Positions 8,009 to 16,593 of a DNA stretch of 27,102 nucleotides are shown one piece after another; position 1 is the first letter of the stretch, and each line of letters begins with the position of its first letter. Under the pieces are notes generated by a model. It saw only the letters and a list, made by a program, of their open reading frames with translations, made no database searches and was not told the origin of the DNA. The position numbers and the translations under genes are program-made. This DNA is from CAJXZP01 sp964195485 (GTDB taxonomy: Bacteria > Bacteroidota > Bacteroidia > Flavobacteriales_G > Salibacteraceae), in the NCBI GenBank assembly GCA_964195485.1, contig CAXMPG010000134.1, positions 1 to 27,102 on the forward strand, given 5' to 3'.

Positions 8009-9559
8009 ATGCGGTTCAATCGACTGTTCAATTTGCGCTATCCACCTTTAGTGCTATTGGTTTTAACACTGTTTTTATTCAACATTAACACTGCAATTAC
8101 GCAAAACGGAGTTGACCTTGAAAAGGGGTTAATTGGTTATTATACTTTTGAAGATGGAGCGAACGATGACAGTGGTAATGGAAATAATGGAGAAATAGAC
8201 GGAGTTAATTCTGAAGTGGATATTAATGGAGAAGACCAAGGAAGTTACCGTTGGAATGATGCAGACGATTTTATCAAGTTACCTATTGATATCAATATTG
8301 GCGCACTTCCACAAGTAACGATGTGTGCTTGGGTATTTGTGAAAAGTTATTCTAGCCCAATAACCGTTATTTCTAATGATGATAGAGGTGGGGACCGAAA
8401 AATATACTCTGTATTTAGCAATAAGGTGACCATATGGGCCATTTCTGATGGTAAAGGTGGATTTATTGGTAATCAACCTCTGAACAGAAAGCATTGGGTG
8501 TTTTTAGTGGCTACGTATGATGAAAAAACTAAAAAAGCAGCCTTGTATGTAGATGGTGTGAAAAATAGCGGTAAAACGCAAATGGAAATGGGTGCGGGTT
8601 ACACGTATATAGGTGCAAATCCATACGAGAATTCAAATAAAGATTTTGAAGCCTTAATCGATGAGGTTCGGATTTACGACCGGGTTTTGAGTAAAGCGGA
8701 AATTGATGCACTCCGAGATTTACAAAACATCCCACTTTTTACGGATGTGGCTAAAGTAGAGAAATCATTTACCTATTTACCAAAGCAGGATAACTTGTTA
8801 GTGAACACGGGTAAATCATCGCAGTCTAAAACCCTTGGAACAATAAATATGACCGATACCTTAACAGGTAAGCAAGTCAAAGCCAAAGGCGTAGATTGGG
8901 CGGAATGGCTAGAGATAAAATTTGAAGGAAAAACAGGTTATGTTCAATTAAAATACTTGAATAAAACGGAAGTAGGAACTGAACCGGTATCTGAATTCAG
9001 CCAATCCATGAAAAAGTATACCGATTTAACGGGTTGGAAATTTTGGGTAATTACGGTTGTGGTCTTGTTGTTCTCATTTGGTGCAAGTATGCAATTTACT
9101 TTGGTAGATGGAATATTGGCTTCCATTACAAAGAACGAAGATAATGAAGGTAATGTCGCTTTCTTTCCCATATTCTCCGGTTTATCGGGGGTTATATTTG
9201 CCCTCTTAATGGTGGTTTGGCAAGATTCAATAGAATATTACTTATCCCAAAATTTTTCTATTTGGCCTGCGGGATATGGCTTTTCAGCTTGGGCTGTTTG
9301 GATTTTGATAATTGTCAATGTGGTGTTTTTTGCTTTAATGGTGATAGAAAGTCTAAACTGTGGAAACATCATTCACGGCATATTTAGAATTATTATACAA
9401 ATCATTTTAGGCGTATTAACTTTTGCTTCTGCTATGATAATTACCATAGCCATTTTAGTAATCGTAATAGGCTTATTAATAGTTTTTGTTGCGGGTAGTG
9501 CGCTGTTTTATAGGCGAATTTATACCGATATGTGGGGCAATACGTATGTAGAAGATTAA
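8009..9559 (+). CDS. LamG-domain, SH3-like membrane protein
   Basis: 516 residues. An N-terminal hydrophobic stretch (about 12-31) serves as signal peptide or anchor. Residues about 40-235 form a LamG/concanavalin-like jelly-roll (LIGYYTFEDGANDDSGNGNNG at the start, then WVFLVATYDEK, AALYVDG, ALIDEVRIYDRVLSKAEIDAL), typical of carbohydrate- or adhesion-related surface domains. Residues about 250-320 look like a bacterial SH3-like domain (LLVNTGKS...WLEIKFEGKTGYVQLKYL). The C-terminal third is membrane-embedded: helices at roughly 343-363, 386-405, 427-448 and two more between 454 and 502. The large N-terminal part is expected on the periplasmic side. Function is unknown; sensing or binding of glycans at the inner membrane is a guess. 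The architecture is unusual because LamG domains usually sit on secreted or outer-surface proteins. Confidence 0.85.
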   Translation: MRFNRLFNLRYPPLVLLVLTLFLFNINTAITQNGVDLEKGLIGYYTFEDGANDDSGNGNNGEIDGVNSEVDINGEDQGSYRWNDADDFIKLPIDINIGALPQVTMCAWVFVKSYSSPITVISNDDRGGDRKIYSVFSNKVTIWAISDGKGGFIGNQPLNRKHWVFLVATYDEKTKKAALYVDGVKNSGKTQMEMGAGYTYIGANPYENSNKDFEALIDEVRIYDRVLSKAEIDALRDLQNIPLFTDVAKVEKSFTYLPKQDNLLVNTGKSSQSKTLGTINMTDTLTGKQVKAKGVDWAEWLEIKFEGKTGYVQLKYLNKTEVGTEPVSEFSQSMKKYTDLTGWKFWVITVVVLLFSFGASMQFTLVDGILASITKNEDNEGNVAFFPIFSGLSGVIFALLMVVWQDSIEYYLSQNFSIWPAGYGFSAWAVWILIIVNVVFFALMVIESLNCGNIIHGIFRIIIQIILGVLTFASAMIITIAILVIVIGLLIVFVAGSALFYRRIYTDMWGNTYVED

Positions 9560-9759
9560 TAATTAAATTTTCTAGTAATGGAAGTTCTGGAGATCCATTA
9601 GTAGAATTAATCTCAAAAGAGGTATCGTTTATTACTTCCAGCGTTATAAGAATTGATTTAGCGTGGTATTGGGCAGATGGTGACTCAATCTCAAGGCAAA
9701 GATCAATACGATACGAGTAATGAAATATCAGGAGAGAAAGAATAAACCCCTAAATTGTT

Positions 9760-9823
9760 AAGTGAGTCCGGTTAACCCCCTTATAGCATAGTCACCTAAA
9801 TAATTAATCGGACTCACTTTTTT
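9760..9823 (+). terminator. Long-loop inverted repeat with T-tract
   Basis: AAGTGAGTCCG (9760-9770) pairs perfectly with CGGACTCACTT (9809-9819) across a 38-nt loop, and T residues continue to 9823. It probably terminates the LamG-protein transcript or forms the 3' end of a small RNA. The loop is longer than usual for an intrinsic terminator. Confidence 0.65.
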
Positions 9824-9851
9824 AAATAAAAAGCAAAACAGGCTAAACTAA

Positions 9852-9889
9852 AAAAAGCCGATTATTCCTGATGGAATAATCGGCTTTTT
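9852..9889. terminator. Strong bidirectional terminator
   Basis: A perfect 17-bp stem, AAAAAGCCGATTATTCC (9852-9868) and its complement (9873-9889), with TGAT loop and T-tracts on both strands (seven T when read on the minus strand). It lies between convergent genes, 19 bp beyond the protease stop. Confidence 0.95.
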
Positions 9890-9908
9890 CAATGTAATAT
9901 TAGTTTAG

Positions 9909-12900
9909 TTATTCAATTACCACTCTTTGAATACTGTATTTATCATTGAAAGTTACCTTTACTAAATAAACTCCTTTAGCCCATCTAGATGAATTAATGG
10001 AAGTTTGCTCAGAAGTTATTTCCGTCACGTAAACTTGTTGCCCTGTAGCATTTACAATGGTAACTAGTGTGTTTTGACCTGGTTTAAACTCATCTAACTG
10101 AATATTAAACGCATTTTGTGCAGGATTAGGGAATATAGAAAGGTTATTGTCTAAAGAATTTTCTTCCACACTCAAACATTCGCTAATTAGTGCTTCTATC
10201 TCAATTCTAGGACTTGAACAAGTAATATCTTTTACTTCCCAATTATAGAAGAAGTAATAGAAGCCTGCACTTGCGCTAGAACCAGTAATACTCACCTTGT
10301 TTGCTATACTGTATGGAAATGATGCACCTGCATTATTTCTATATAAGTTAGGTTGTGAACCTGGAGCAACTCCTAAGGTATAATCACTACCCGTTTGAAT
10401 TTCAAAATTCAAGTTAATCACACTCTGGCCATCGGAAAGATATACGTTAGCTGTATCTAATAAAGCCCCATTAGAACCACGTAGTTCAATGTTTCTAACA
10501 CCAGAACCACTGGCATAAACTGTTACCTTTTGTAAAATGATTGGCGTACTTACATCAAAAATTAAGTTTTGATCTCCTGCAAAATTTCCTCCAGTACCAA
10601 AATTGTTATCTGCTGGGCCAACGAATACCGATGGAGTAGCAACACTTTTATCTAGATAATACATTGTACTTATTGCCAAAGGAGGGGTAATGAATGTATC
10701 ACCTTGAAAAATACTTGCCCCTGAATATTGGCTATCATACCAATAGTTAATTCCACCGGAACTAGCAATTAATGTATCGGAGTGATTTGGACAAACCATT
10801 GATGAAACAGCAGAAGCTGTTCCGGTATACGTTACAGTGATTAATCCAATTTTAGTTTCTGTACTATTACCAAAAGAGTTGCTAGAAGTTAAAGCCACAT
10901 CATAAGTCCCTGAACTTTGATAATGGTGCACAGGATGTCGAAGAGTAGACGTTTGTCCATCTCCAAATGACCATAACCATGAAATTGGACCATTATTTGA
11001 AATATCGGTAAACTCGATATCTGGACCACAAGTTGAATTTATATTATTTGAAAAATCTGCTACCGGAGCTGCTGTAGCAATATTACATTGCCAATCTAAT
11101 TCAAATCCAGTACCTGTTACACCACCATCACTTGAAAATGCAATGGTAATTGAACCTCCAGTAGATGTAATAGATGTAGGAATATTGTTATTACAATACT
11201 TTCCGATTAAAGGAGCATTAGAATTTGAACCGTCATAAATGTTCAAGTAATCATAATTACATGAACTTCCGGTACCGGCTTCAATATCAAAATTCGCAAA
11301 TGAAAGACTTACAGTTTGTGCTCCAGTTGGGGCAATAGTCATGATTGAATTTTCATTGTCACCATAAGCGTTAGCTGGACCACCACTATCAAATAATTTT
11401 CCATTACATGCCGTTTGATTATCTGCAGTACCCGAGGTAGGCATGGTAATAATACAAGGCAATGTATCGTTAATCATTATATAATTAGTTTTTACAGTGT
11501 CATCAATACCACAAGTACCACCGGTAATATTAAGGGTAACCGTATAAGCACCAAATGTGGTATAGGTATGAGATGGACTCCTTGATGTTGAAGTAGATCC
11601 ATCTCCAAAATTCCACGCGAATGTAGTTCCATTTGCACCAGTGTAATTAAAGTCTACTGCATGAGGTGGAGCACAAGAGATTGGATTAACAACATTAAAA
11701 TCAGCAAAAACATACGGTACATAAGCTGAACCAACTCCAACAGCATACCATGCATCACTTACTGAACCAACATTTGGGGTACAGGCTCCATATAAATCAA
11801 TAGCTGATTGTATCGCAAAAAAACGTGCATCAGAAAAGTTAGAGTTTTGATCTAAATAAACGGTAAGGTTTCTATACGCTACATCGGCAGCATCATCGAC
11901 ACCAATTCCAGCTACGGTATAGGCATCACCATTATCATTTGTTCCAGTACCACCCATAGAAAGTAAGTAAAACCAGTAGTTTTGAACACTACTATTGGTA
12001 TGAACTCCACCTTGATCAGCGCCAGAAAGAGACGCCCAATTATTTCCGAAATAGGTGTCAGGGTCTCCCATAGAATTTGGGTTTATAAGTGAACGTATCG
12101 GAGTTCCTAAATCTTCTCCTAAAGTCCAGTTCCAATTATTAGGACGGCCATGTTTTTCAATGGCAACGGCAAAAATATCACTAAAGGATTCATTTAACGC
12201 TCCAGATTCTGCTTGGTAAACTAAATCTGCCGTATTTGAAGTTAATCCGTGCGTAATCTCATGTCCCGCAATATCGATAGAGGTCAAAGGATTACCATTT
12301 CCATCACCATAAGTCATTTGAGCACCATCCCAAAAAGCATTGTTATAAGCGTTGTCAAAGTGAATGTAACTTTTCAGTTTAAATCCATTGTCATCAATAC
12401 TATTTCGGTTATGATCTTGTAGGAAATAATCGTAAGTCATTTCTGAACCCCAATGCGCATCAGCAGCATATTGGTCAAACGTAGCATTTGCGTTATTCCA
12501 ATTATTATCAGTATCCGTAAAATCAATGGCGTTACCATAAGAGGTTCCACTTTGCATGTTGTATGTTTCTATACCATTACCACGACCAGTTTCTCTAAGT
12601 CTAAAGCTATTTGGGCTAAGGCTATCAGTGGTCATTGGTCTTACACCACTATAACCAGTGGTTGCTGTACCTAATGCATCTGTATGATGAATTTGTTCAA
12701 CGGTTTTGTTGATTTCTCCAGTAATAGCATCCACGTAAATGAATTGACGTGATAAAGGCTCATGCGCATAAATGTTCATCTTGTACGATAAATGATATAC
12801 ATCTGCCGAATAATCATCTCCTTTAGGTGCATATACCAAAGTTGGTGTTGGGTAATAACTCGCCTCAGGGTCTTCATTACTCATTTTAATAAATGATTCC

Positions 12901-13394
12901 TCAGCAGGTACTTGCCACTTGTAAATAGCAGCATCAATATGATCCGTAGCGTTTTTGATAGCTTGTGTACTAGAAATTGTTGCCGATGAAGCTACCTCTA
13001 ACGATTGAAAAATAAATCCGTTTTGAGAATATACTTTACCCAATTTAGAATGAATTTTCCATGTTGTAAATTCAATGGTATTTCCGTTATATGTTTCTTT
13101 AAAATTGTAATGCGTAAAACCTAAATCATCGGTTTTTTCAGAAACTAAAACTAAATCTAATTGGGATTCTAATTTTAAATTTGATTTTAAGTTGTTGATG
13201 TAATCTATTGTACTAGGTTCTTCACCGGGTTGAAACTTAATATAAGTAGGGAAGTTTCCATACTTACTGGTTCTAATCATTTCTGATTTACCAATAATTT
13301 GGTTCGCATCGGTTCCAGTAAGAACCTCCTGTGCCTTTAATGGATTTTGAAAAGCCAGCAGTAAAATGCCTAAAGCGTAATAAAAATATTTCAT
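9909..13394 (-). CDS. Secreted M4 metallopeptidase with PKD, CUB and T9SS sorting domains
   Basis: 1161-residue exported zinc protease of the thermolysin family. Signal peptide 1-21 (ends in LKAQ); propeptide with FTP- and PepSY-like segments to about residue 240; M4 catalytic domain about 260-560 with zinc motif His378-Glu-Ile-Thr-His382, third ligand Glu402 in GALNESFSD (24 residues after the first His, as in thermolysin) and GGVHTNS containing the transition-state His. C-terminal to it come a PKD domain (about 565-650, WNFGDGSTST), a CUB-like domain (about 655-775, CNYDYLNIYDGSN), a second PKD (about 780-860, WLWSFGDGQTST), and a jelly-roll-like region. A type A T9SS sorting domain closes it (about 1075-1161, beginning LSIFPNPA, ending VYLVKVTFND.YSIQRVVIE). 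It is therefore expected to be secreted through T9SS, with the sorting domain removed. Likely role: extracellular protein degradation for nutrients. Single-gene unit ending in the bidirectional terminator. Confidence 0.96.
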   Translation of the reverse strand: MKYFYYALGILLLAFQNPLKAQEVLTGTDANQIIGKSEMIRTSKYGNFPTYIKFQPGEEPSTIDYINNLKSNLKLESQLDLVLVSEKTDDLGFTHYNFKETYNGNTIEFTTWKIHSKLGKVYSQNGFIFQSLEVASSATISSTQAIKNATDHIDAAIYKWQVPAEESFIKMSNEDPEASYYPTPTLVYAPKGDDYSADVYHLSYKMNIYAHEPLSRQFIYVDAITGEINKTVEQIHHTDALGTATTGYSGVRPMTTDSLSPNSFRLRETGRGNGIETYNMQSGTSYGNAIDFTDTDNNWNNANATFDQYAADAHWGSEMTYDYFLQDHNRNSIDDNGFKLKSYIHFDNAYNNAFWDGAQMTYGDGNGNPLTSIDIAGHEITHGLTSNTADLVYQAESGALNESFSDIFAVAIEKHGRPNNWNWTLGEDLGTPIRSLINPNSMGDPDTYFGNNWASLSGADQGGVHTNSSVQNYWFYLLSMGGTGTNDNGDAYTVAGIGVDDAADVAYRNLTVYLDQNSNFSDARFFAIQSAIDLYGACTPNVGSVSDAWYAVGVGSAYVPYVFADFNVVNPISCAPPHAVDFNYTGANGTTFAWNFGDGSTSTSRSPSHTYTTFGAYTVTLNITGGTCGIDDTVKTNYIMINDTLPCIITMPTSGTADNQTACNGKLFDSGGPANAYGDNENSIMTIAPTGAQTVSLSFANFDIEAGTGSSCNYDYLNIYDGSNSNAPLIGKYCNNNIPTSITSTGGSITIAFSSDGGVTGTGFELDWQCNIATAAPVADFSNNINSTCGPDIEFTDISNNGPISWLWSFGDGQTSTLRHPVHHYQSSGTYDVALTSSNSFGNSTETKIGLITVTYTGTASAVSSMVCPNHSDTLIASSGGINYWYDSQYSGASIFQGDTFITPPLAISTMYYLDKSVATPSVFVGPADNNFGTGGNFAGDQNLIFDVSTPIILQKVTVYASGSGVRNIELRGSNGALLDTANVYLSDGQSVINLNFEIQTGSDYTLGVAPGSQPNLYRNNAGASFPYSIANKVSITGSSASAGFYYFFYNWEVKDITCSSPRIEIEALISECLSVEENSLDNNLSIFPNPAQNAFNIQLDEFKPGQNTLVTIVNATGQQVYVTEITSEQTSINSSRWAKGVYLVKVTFNDKYSIQRVVIE

Positions 13395-13520
13395 TGTTTT
13401 CTCGTGAGTGAATAAAAATAGCAGAAACTATAAAAGTTTACGGGTGGCAATATAAGGTATGTAGGTAAAGTATAAAAAAATATATTCAAGATTTGAAGTC
13501 CAAGTTTTAAACAAAAAAAA

Positions 13521-13542
13521 GGGCGCGAATGAAAATTTCGCG
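13521..13542 (-). terminator. Possible minus-strand terminator downstream of MFS gene
   Basis: Read on the minus strand, CGCGAA and TTCGCG (13524-13529 and 13537-13542) form a 6-bp GC-rich stem, followed by CCC and then eight T (13513-13520). The three-base gap before the T-tract weakens the call. If real, the MFS transcript would run antisense through the whole 82-aa gene. Confidence 0.4.
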
Positions 13543-13563
13543 GTAATTGAAACATTTAGAGTT

Positions 13564-13578
13564 TACTTAACGTAAGTA
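13564..13578. promoter_or_regulatory. Operator-like palindrome before small gene
   Basis: TACTTA-ACG-TAAGTA is a perfect inverted repeat with a 3-nt spacer ending 5 nt before the ATG at 13584. Its position suits an autoregulatory binding site or a translational block, but the site occurs only once here. Confidence 0.4.
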
Positions 13579-13583
13579 CCCAT

Positions 13584-13832
13584 ATGAATAACAGAAGTCA
13601 AGTGATGGTTAATAATAATTCTAATGGTGCACTGGAGGATAATGTGCTACATTTAATAGATGTATTTGTAGATATGTGTTTTGATGATATTAATAGTATC
13701 CAAAGAATATCACAATTTAAAATTTTAGGACTGCAACTAGGATATACGCAAACAGTAATAGAAAGGGTAGTTACAATGGGGAAATCGGAGTATTCAAAAT
13801 TGTTAAGTGAATATAATCAACTTCGTGCTTAA
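13584..13832 (+). CDS. 82-aa hypothetical protein
   Basis: A small, mostly helical protein with an Asn-rich start (MNNRSQVMVNNNSNG) and an acidic, hydrophobic middle (VLHLIDVFVDMCFDDINSI). The C-terminal LGYTQTVIERVVTMGKSEYSKLL has a faint UBA/CUE-like helix-turn look, which is speculation. No signal peptide or membrane segment. The stop codon overlaps the stop of the convergent MFS gene (TAA and its complement share two bases). The clean composition and absence of a better frame support a real gene, but I do not recognise the family. Confidence 0.6.
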   Translation: MNNRSQVMVNNNSNGALEDNVLHLIDVFVDMCFDDINSIQRISQFKILGLQLGYTQTVIERVVTMGKSEYSKLLSEYNQLRA

Positions 13833-15007
13833 ACTCTTTCGCTTCCGTATCTAACTTGAAAGTAAACTAAATAAATAGTGGCGATAAAAGCCGATACTGC
13901 TCCAAACCCAAAAGCATAGACAAATAAGTCTGAATTATTTTGATAGATCCAACCAGAGACTAAGGCTCCAAATCCTATTCCAAATTCTAAGAAAATGTAT
14001 AGTGTAGCCATTGCACGGCCTCTATGGTTTTCGTCACTTCGGTCAATATTCCATGCAAATACGGTGGGTCCATTCATTCCTGCGGCAACGCCAAAAATAA
14101 TGGCAGCAATGTAAAACATGGTTTGTGTAGTGGCTAATCCAATAATGATCATGGATACGCCAATTAAAAATGAAGCGACAATAAGTACTGGAACTCGTCC
14201 ATATTTATCAGATACTTTACCTGCTACTAATCTAACAAAAAGAGAGGCAGCTACAAAAATGGTGTAAAAGATACCGCGGTTAGGAATGTTTAAATGATCG
14301 CTTAAATTAGGGATTAATGATAATACAATTCCGAAGGGTATTAGCGTTAACAAAAATGTGATGGCTACTGGTAAAACCTTTACCTCAAAGAAATCATCCC
14401 ATTTAACTAAAAACAATTTAGCGGTTAATTTTTCTGTTTTCGGTAACGTTTCTTTCATTCCAAAAATAACGGCTACAGATAAAAAGGAAACGATAGAAGA
14501 GGCGTAAAATAATCCTTGCATTCCGAATGCATCAGAAATATATGGTCCAACCATTGGTCCAATAGCCATTCCAGTACTGGTAAATAAACCTAAGTATCCC
14601 ATGGCAATTCCACGCTCCTTAGAAGAAACAATATCTGCTACATAAGCAGAAGTGGCGGTGGGTTTAAATCCGGTAGAAAATCCATGAAAAAGTCGAACCA
14701 ATAAGAACCCAGAAACTGTTAAGGCTAAAGGGTAAAGAAAACCAGCAATAATACCTACTGTAGCTCCAACAATCATGATAGGAATTCGACCAATGGTATC
14801 GGTTAATTTCCCACTAAATGGTCTAGAAATAAGAGCTGTAATAGTAAATACGGTAATATGTAAACCAATAAACCGTGCGCCACCAATAGATTCTAAATAA
14901 TGAGGTAATTCAGGTAGAATCATGTTGAAACTACTAAAGAACAGCGCTGTACTCAGGCATAGTAGCCAAAATTGCTTGTTTCTTCTAAAATTAACTACCT
15001 CCGTCAT
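13829..15007 (-). CDS. MFS transporter
   Basis: 392 residues with about 12 hydrophobic segments, the length and layout of a 12-TM major facilitator. The loop between helices 2 and 3 carries the MFS signature GKLTDTIGRIP (residues about 65-75), repeated in weaker form as GKVSDKYGRVP in the second half. Helix 5 contains the GMAIGPMVGPYI motif usual for proton-driven drug or metabolite exporters. Substrate cannot be read from the sequence; drug or sugar efflux are both possible. It faces the AIM24-family gene across an 82-bp divergent intergenic region and converges on the 82-aa gene. Confidence 0.92.
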   Translation of the reverse strand: MTEVVNFRRNKQFWLLCLSTALFFSSFNMILPELPHYLESIGGARFIGLHITVFTITALISRPFSGKLTDTIGRIPIMIVGATVGIIAGFLYPLALTVSGFLLVRLFHGFSTGFKPTATSAYVADIVSSKERGIAMGYLGLFTSTGMAIGPMVGPYISDAFGMQGLFYASSIVSFLSVAVIFGMKETLPKTEKLTAKLFLVKWDDFFEVKVLPVAITFLLTLIPFGIVLSLIPNLSDHLNIPNRGIFYTIFVAASLFVRLVAGKVSDKYGRVPVLIVASFLIGVSMIIIGLATTQTMFYIAAIIFGVAAGMNGPTVFAWNIDRSDENHRGRAMATLYIFLEFGIGFGALVSGWIYQNNSDLFVYAFGFGAVSAFIATIYLVYFQVRYGSERV

Positions 15008-15057
15008 CGGCCGCGAAATTAGCAGGAATATTGAACAAAATTGGGTTTCAATTCTAC

Positions 15058-15065
15058 TATATTTG
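15058..15065 (+). promoter_or_regulatory. Bacteroidota -7 box TATATTTG
   Basis: Exact match to TAnnTTTG, 24 bp before the ATG of the AIM24-family gene. No good TTG element is found at the preferred distance upstream. Confidence 0.55.
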
Positions 15066-15089
15066 TGATTGAACCATTAAATTTTTTAT

Positions 15090-15893
15090 ATGCAATCACA
15101 CGAAGTAGATTATAGAATTGAAGGAGATGATATTCAATTTGTTGAAATTGAATTAGATCCTCAAGAAGTTGTTATGGCGGAGCCTGGAAGTATGATGTAC
15201 ATGAAAGCGGACATAGCAATGGAAACCATTTTTGGTGATGGAAGTCATCAAGCCGATAATAGTATTCTAGGAAAAATGTTTTCGGCAGGTAAACGGGTTT
15301 TAACGGGTGAAAATTTATTTATGACGGCCTATAAAAATCAGGGTAGAGCAAAATCGCATGTGGCCTTTGCAGCTCCTATGCCGGGAAAAATTATTCCTAT
15401 TGATTTGACTAAATATGGGAATAAAGTTATTTGTCAAAAGGATTCGTTTTTGTGTGCCGCAAAAGGAGTGGCTATTGGAATTGAGTTTAACCGTAAAATT
15501 GGCGTAGGTCTTTTTGGTGGCGAAGGGTTCATTATGCAAAAACTAGAAGGTGACGGAATGGTGTTTGCCAATGCCGGTGGAACTATTCACCAAGTAGAGT
15601 TGCAAGCCGGTGAAGTGATAAAAATTGATACCGGATGTCTGGTTGCATTTACCAGTGGCGTTAATTATGATATTGAAATGGTGAAAGGAATTAAAAATGC
15701 TTTGTTTGGCGGAGAGGGTTTATTTTTAGCCACCTTAAGAGGTCCGGGCACTGTTTGGATTCAATCATTACCATTTAGCCGCATGGCGGATAAAATTATT
15801 TCATCAGCTCCTAAAATGGGAGGGAAGTCAACCGGAGAAGGAAGTATTCTTGGTGGAATTGGTGGAATGGTAATGGGTAACAATAATTTTTAG
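15090..15893 (+). CDS. AIM24 / TIGR00266 family protein
   Basis: 267 residues matching the TIGR00266 (AIM24-like) family throughout: MAEPGSMMYM near residues 29-38, GEGFIMQKLEGDGMVFANAGG in the middle, GEVIKIDTGCLVAF and GEGLFLATLRGPGTVWIQSLPFSRMAD in the last third, and a Gly-rich tail (GGIGGMVMG). The family forms a double-stranded beta-helix fold related to the TRAP-like and mitochondrial AIM24 proteins; the biochemical role in bacteria is not settled. No signal peptide. It has its own -7 box and ends at a strong terminator, so it is likely monocistronic. A neighbouring MFS gene is divergent and need not be related. Confidence 0.92.
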   Translation: MQSHEVDYRIEGDDIQFVEIELDPQEVVMAEPGSMMYMKADIAMETIFGDGSHQADNSILGKMFSAGKRVLTGENLFMTAYKNQGRAKSHVAFAAPMPGKIIPIDLTKYGNKVICQKDSFLCAAKGVAIGIEFNRKIGVGLFGGEGFIMQKLEGDGMVFANAGGTIHQVELQAGEVIKIDTGCLVAFTSGVNYDIEMVKGIKNALFGGEGLFLATLRGPGTVWIQSLPFSRMADKIISSAPKMGGKSTGEGSILGGIGGMVMGNNNF

Positions 15894-15920
15894 GATAGAT
15901 TTCCCATACGATAAAGCATG

Positions 15921-15957
15921 AAAAAGCCCGATAAGGTTCAACCTTATCGGGCTTTTT
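15921..15957. terminator. Bidirectional terminator between convergent genes
   Basis: A perfect 16-bp stem AAAAAGCCCGATAAGG (15921-15936) and its complement (15942-15957) with TTCAA loop and T-tracts on either strand. It serves the AIM24-family gene and the DUF1573 gene. Confidence 0.95.
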
Positions 15958-15975
15958 ATTGGAATGATTTAAATA

Positions 15976-16554
15976 CTACATAATCTCTTTTACGTTCGCT
16001 GTAACATTTAAGCGCGTATCTTTAGGTGTGGTATTAGCAATAACTGTAATAGTTTTGTTTTGTAAACCTTTTTGTTTTCCTGGTTTGTAAGTCACTTTTA
16101 TTTGACTTGTAGCACCTGGAGCAATTGGCTCTCTTGGAAACTCAGGAACGGTACACCCACAAGAACCAGTGGCTGTTTCAATAATTAATGGTTTGTCACC
16201 TGTATTAGTAAATGCAAACACATAGTTGTTTTCAGAGTTTTGATCAATCTCACCAAAATCGTGTGACATTGCCTCAAAAGCAATTGATGTTGGGCTGTTA
16301 ACGTTTTGATTTTGTGCTGACTGACCGTTAATAGTCGTATTTTGATTGAATTCTGGCGTTGGTGCAGTTCTAACCTCTGTAGGAGCATTAGGATTTGCAG
16401 TTACATTGCTTTTACGCTCTGTGTTTCTATGTCGCGCACTTCTTTCTTCTCTAGATGAAGTGTTTGAATCTCCTTGTAAAAAGGTTCCATAAATTACAGT
16501 TGCAGCAATAAGTACTAGTAATCCGGTTTGAATATTTTGAATGTTTTCTTTCAT
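15976..16554 (-). CDS. DUF1573 domain protein, membrane-anchored
   Basis: 192 residues. Residues about 11-27 form a single membrane helix (GLLVLIAATVIYGTFL), followed by a low-complexity Asn/Thr/Arg linker (about 30-85) and a DUF1573 domain (about 88-190) with AMSHDFGEIDQ, the conserved GSCGCTVPEFPREPIAPG cysteine motif and ITVIANTTP. The fold is an Ig/ASH-like beta-sandwich, common in periplasmic and ciliary proteins and abundant in Bacteroidota; no biochemical activity is established. Expected location: periplasm, anchored in the inner membrane. It lies 39 nt downstream of the S41 protease but has its own exact -7 box in that gap. Confidence 0.9.
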   Translation of the reverse strand: MKENIQNIQTGLLVLIAATVIYGTFLQGDSNTSSREERSARHRNTERKSNVTANPNAPTEVRTAPTPEFNQNTTINGQSAQNQNVNSPTSIAFEAMSHDFGEIDQNSENNYVFAFTNTGDKPLIIETATGSCGCTVPEFPREPIAPGATSQIKVTYKPGKQKGLQNKTITVIANTTPKDTRLNVTANVKEIM

Positions 16555-16571
16555 GTCTTAATTATTTGTAG

Positions 16572-16579
16572 CAAATATA
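16572..16579 (-). promoter_or_regulatory. Bacteroidota -7 box TATATTTG
   Basis: Read on the minus strand, TATATTTG matches TAnnTTTG exactly, 17 bp before the ATG of the DUF1573 gene, giving a very short leader. Confidence 0.5.
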
Positions 16580-16593
16580 ATTTTCTACTTGGT

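Larger units (their letters stand above)
9560..9908. other. Gene-free stretch between convergent genes
   Basis: After the LamG-protein stop there is about 200 nt with only a 62-codon frame (9532-9720) that overlaps the end of that gene and has no recognisable features; I do not call it. Two terminator structures follow at 9760-9823 and 9852-9889, then the stop of the minus-strand protease. Confidence 0.5.

Noticed and set aside
9532..9720. 62-codon frame overlapping the end of the LamG gene
   Set aside because: Starts within the upstream gene, no recognisable motif or signal and no own promoter box.
13437..13446. TTTACGGGTG shared with 23418-23428
   Set aside because: A 10-base match is expected by chance in 27 kb.
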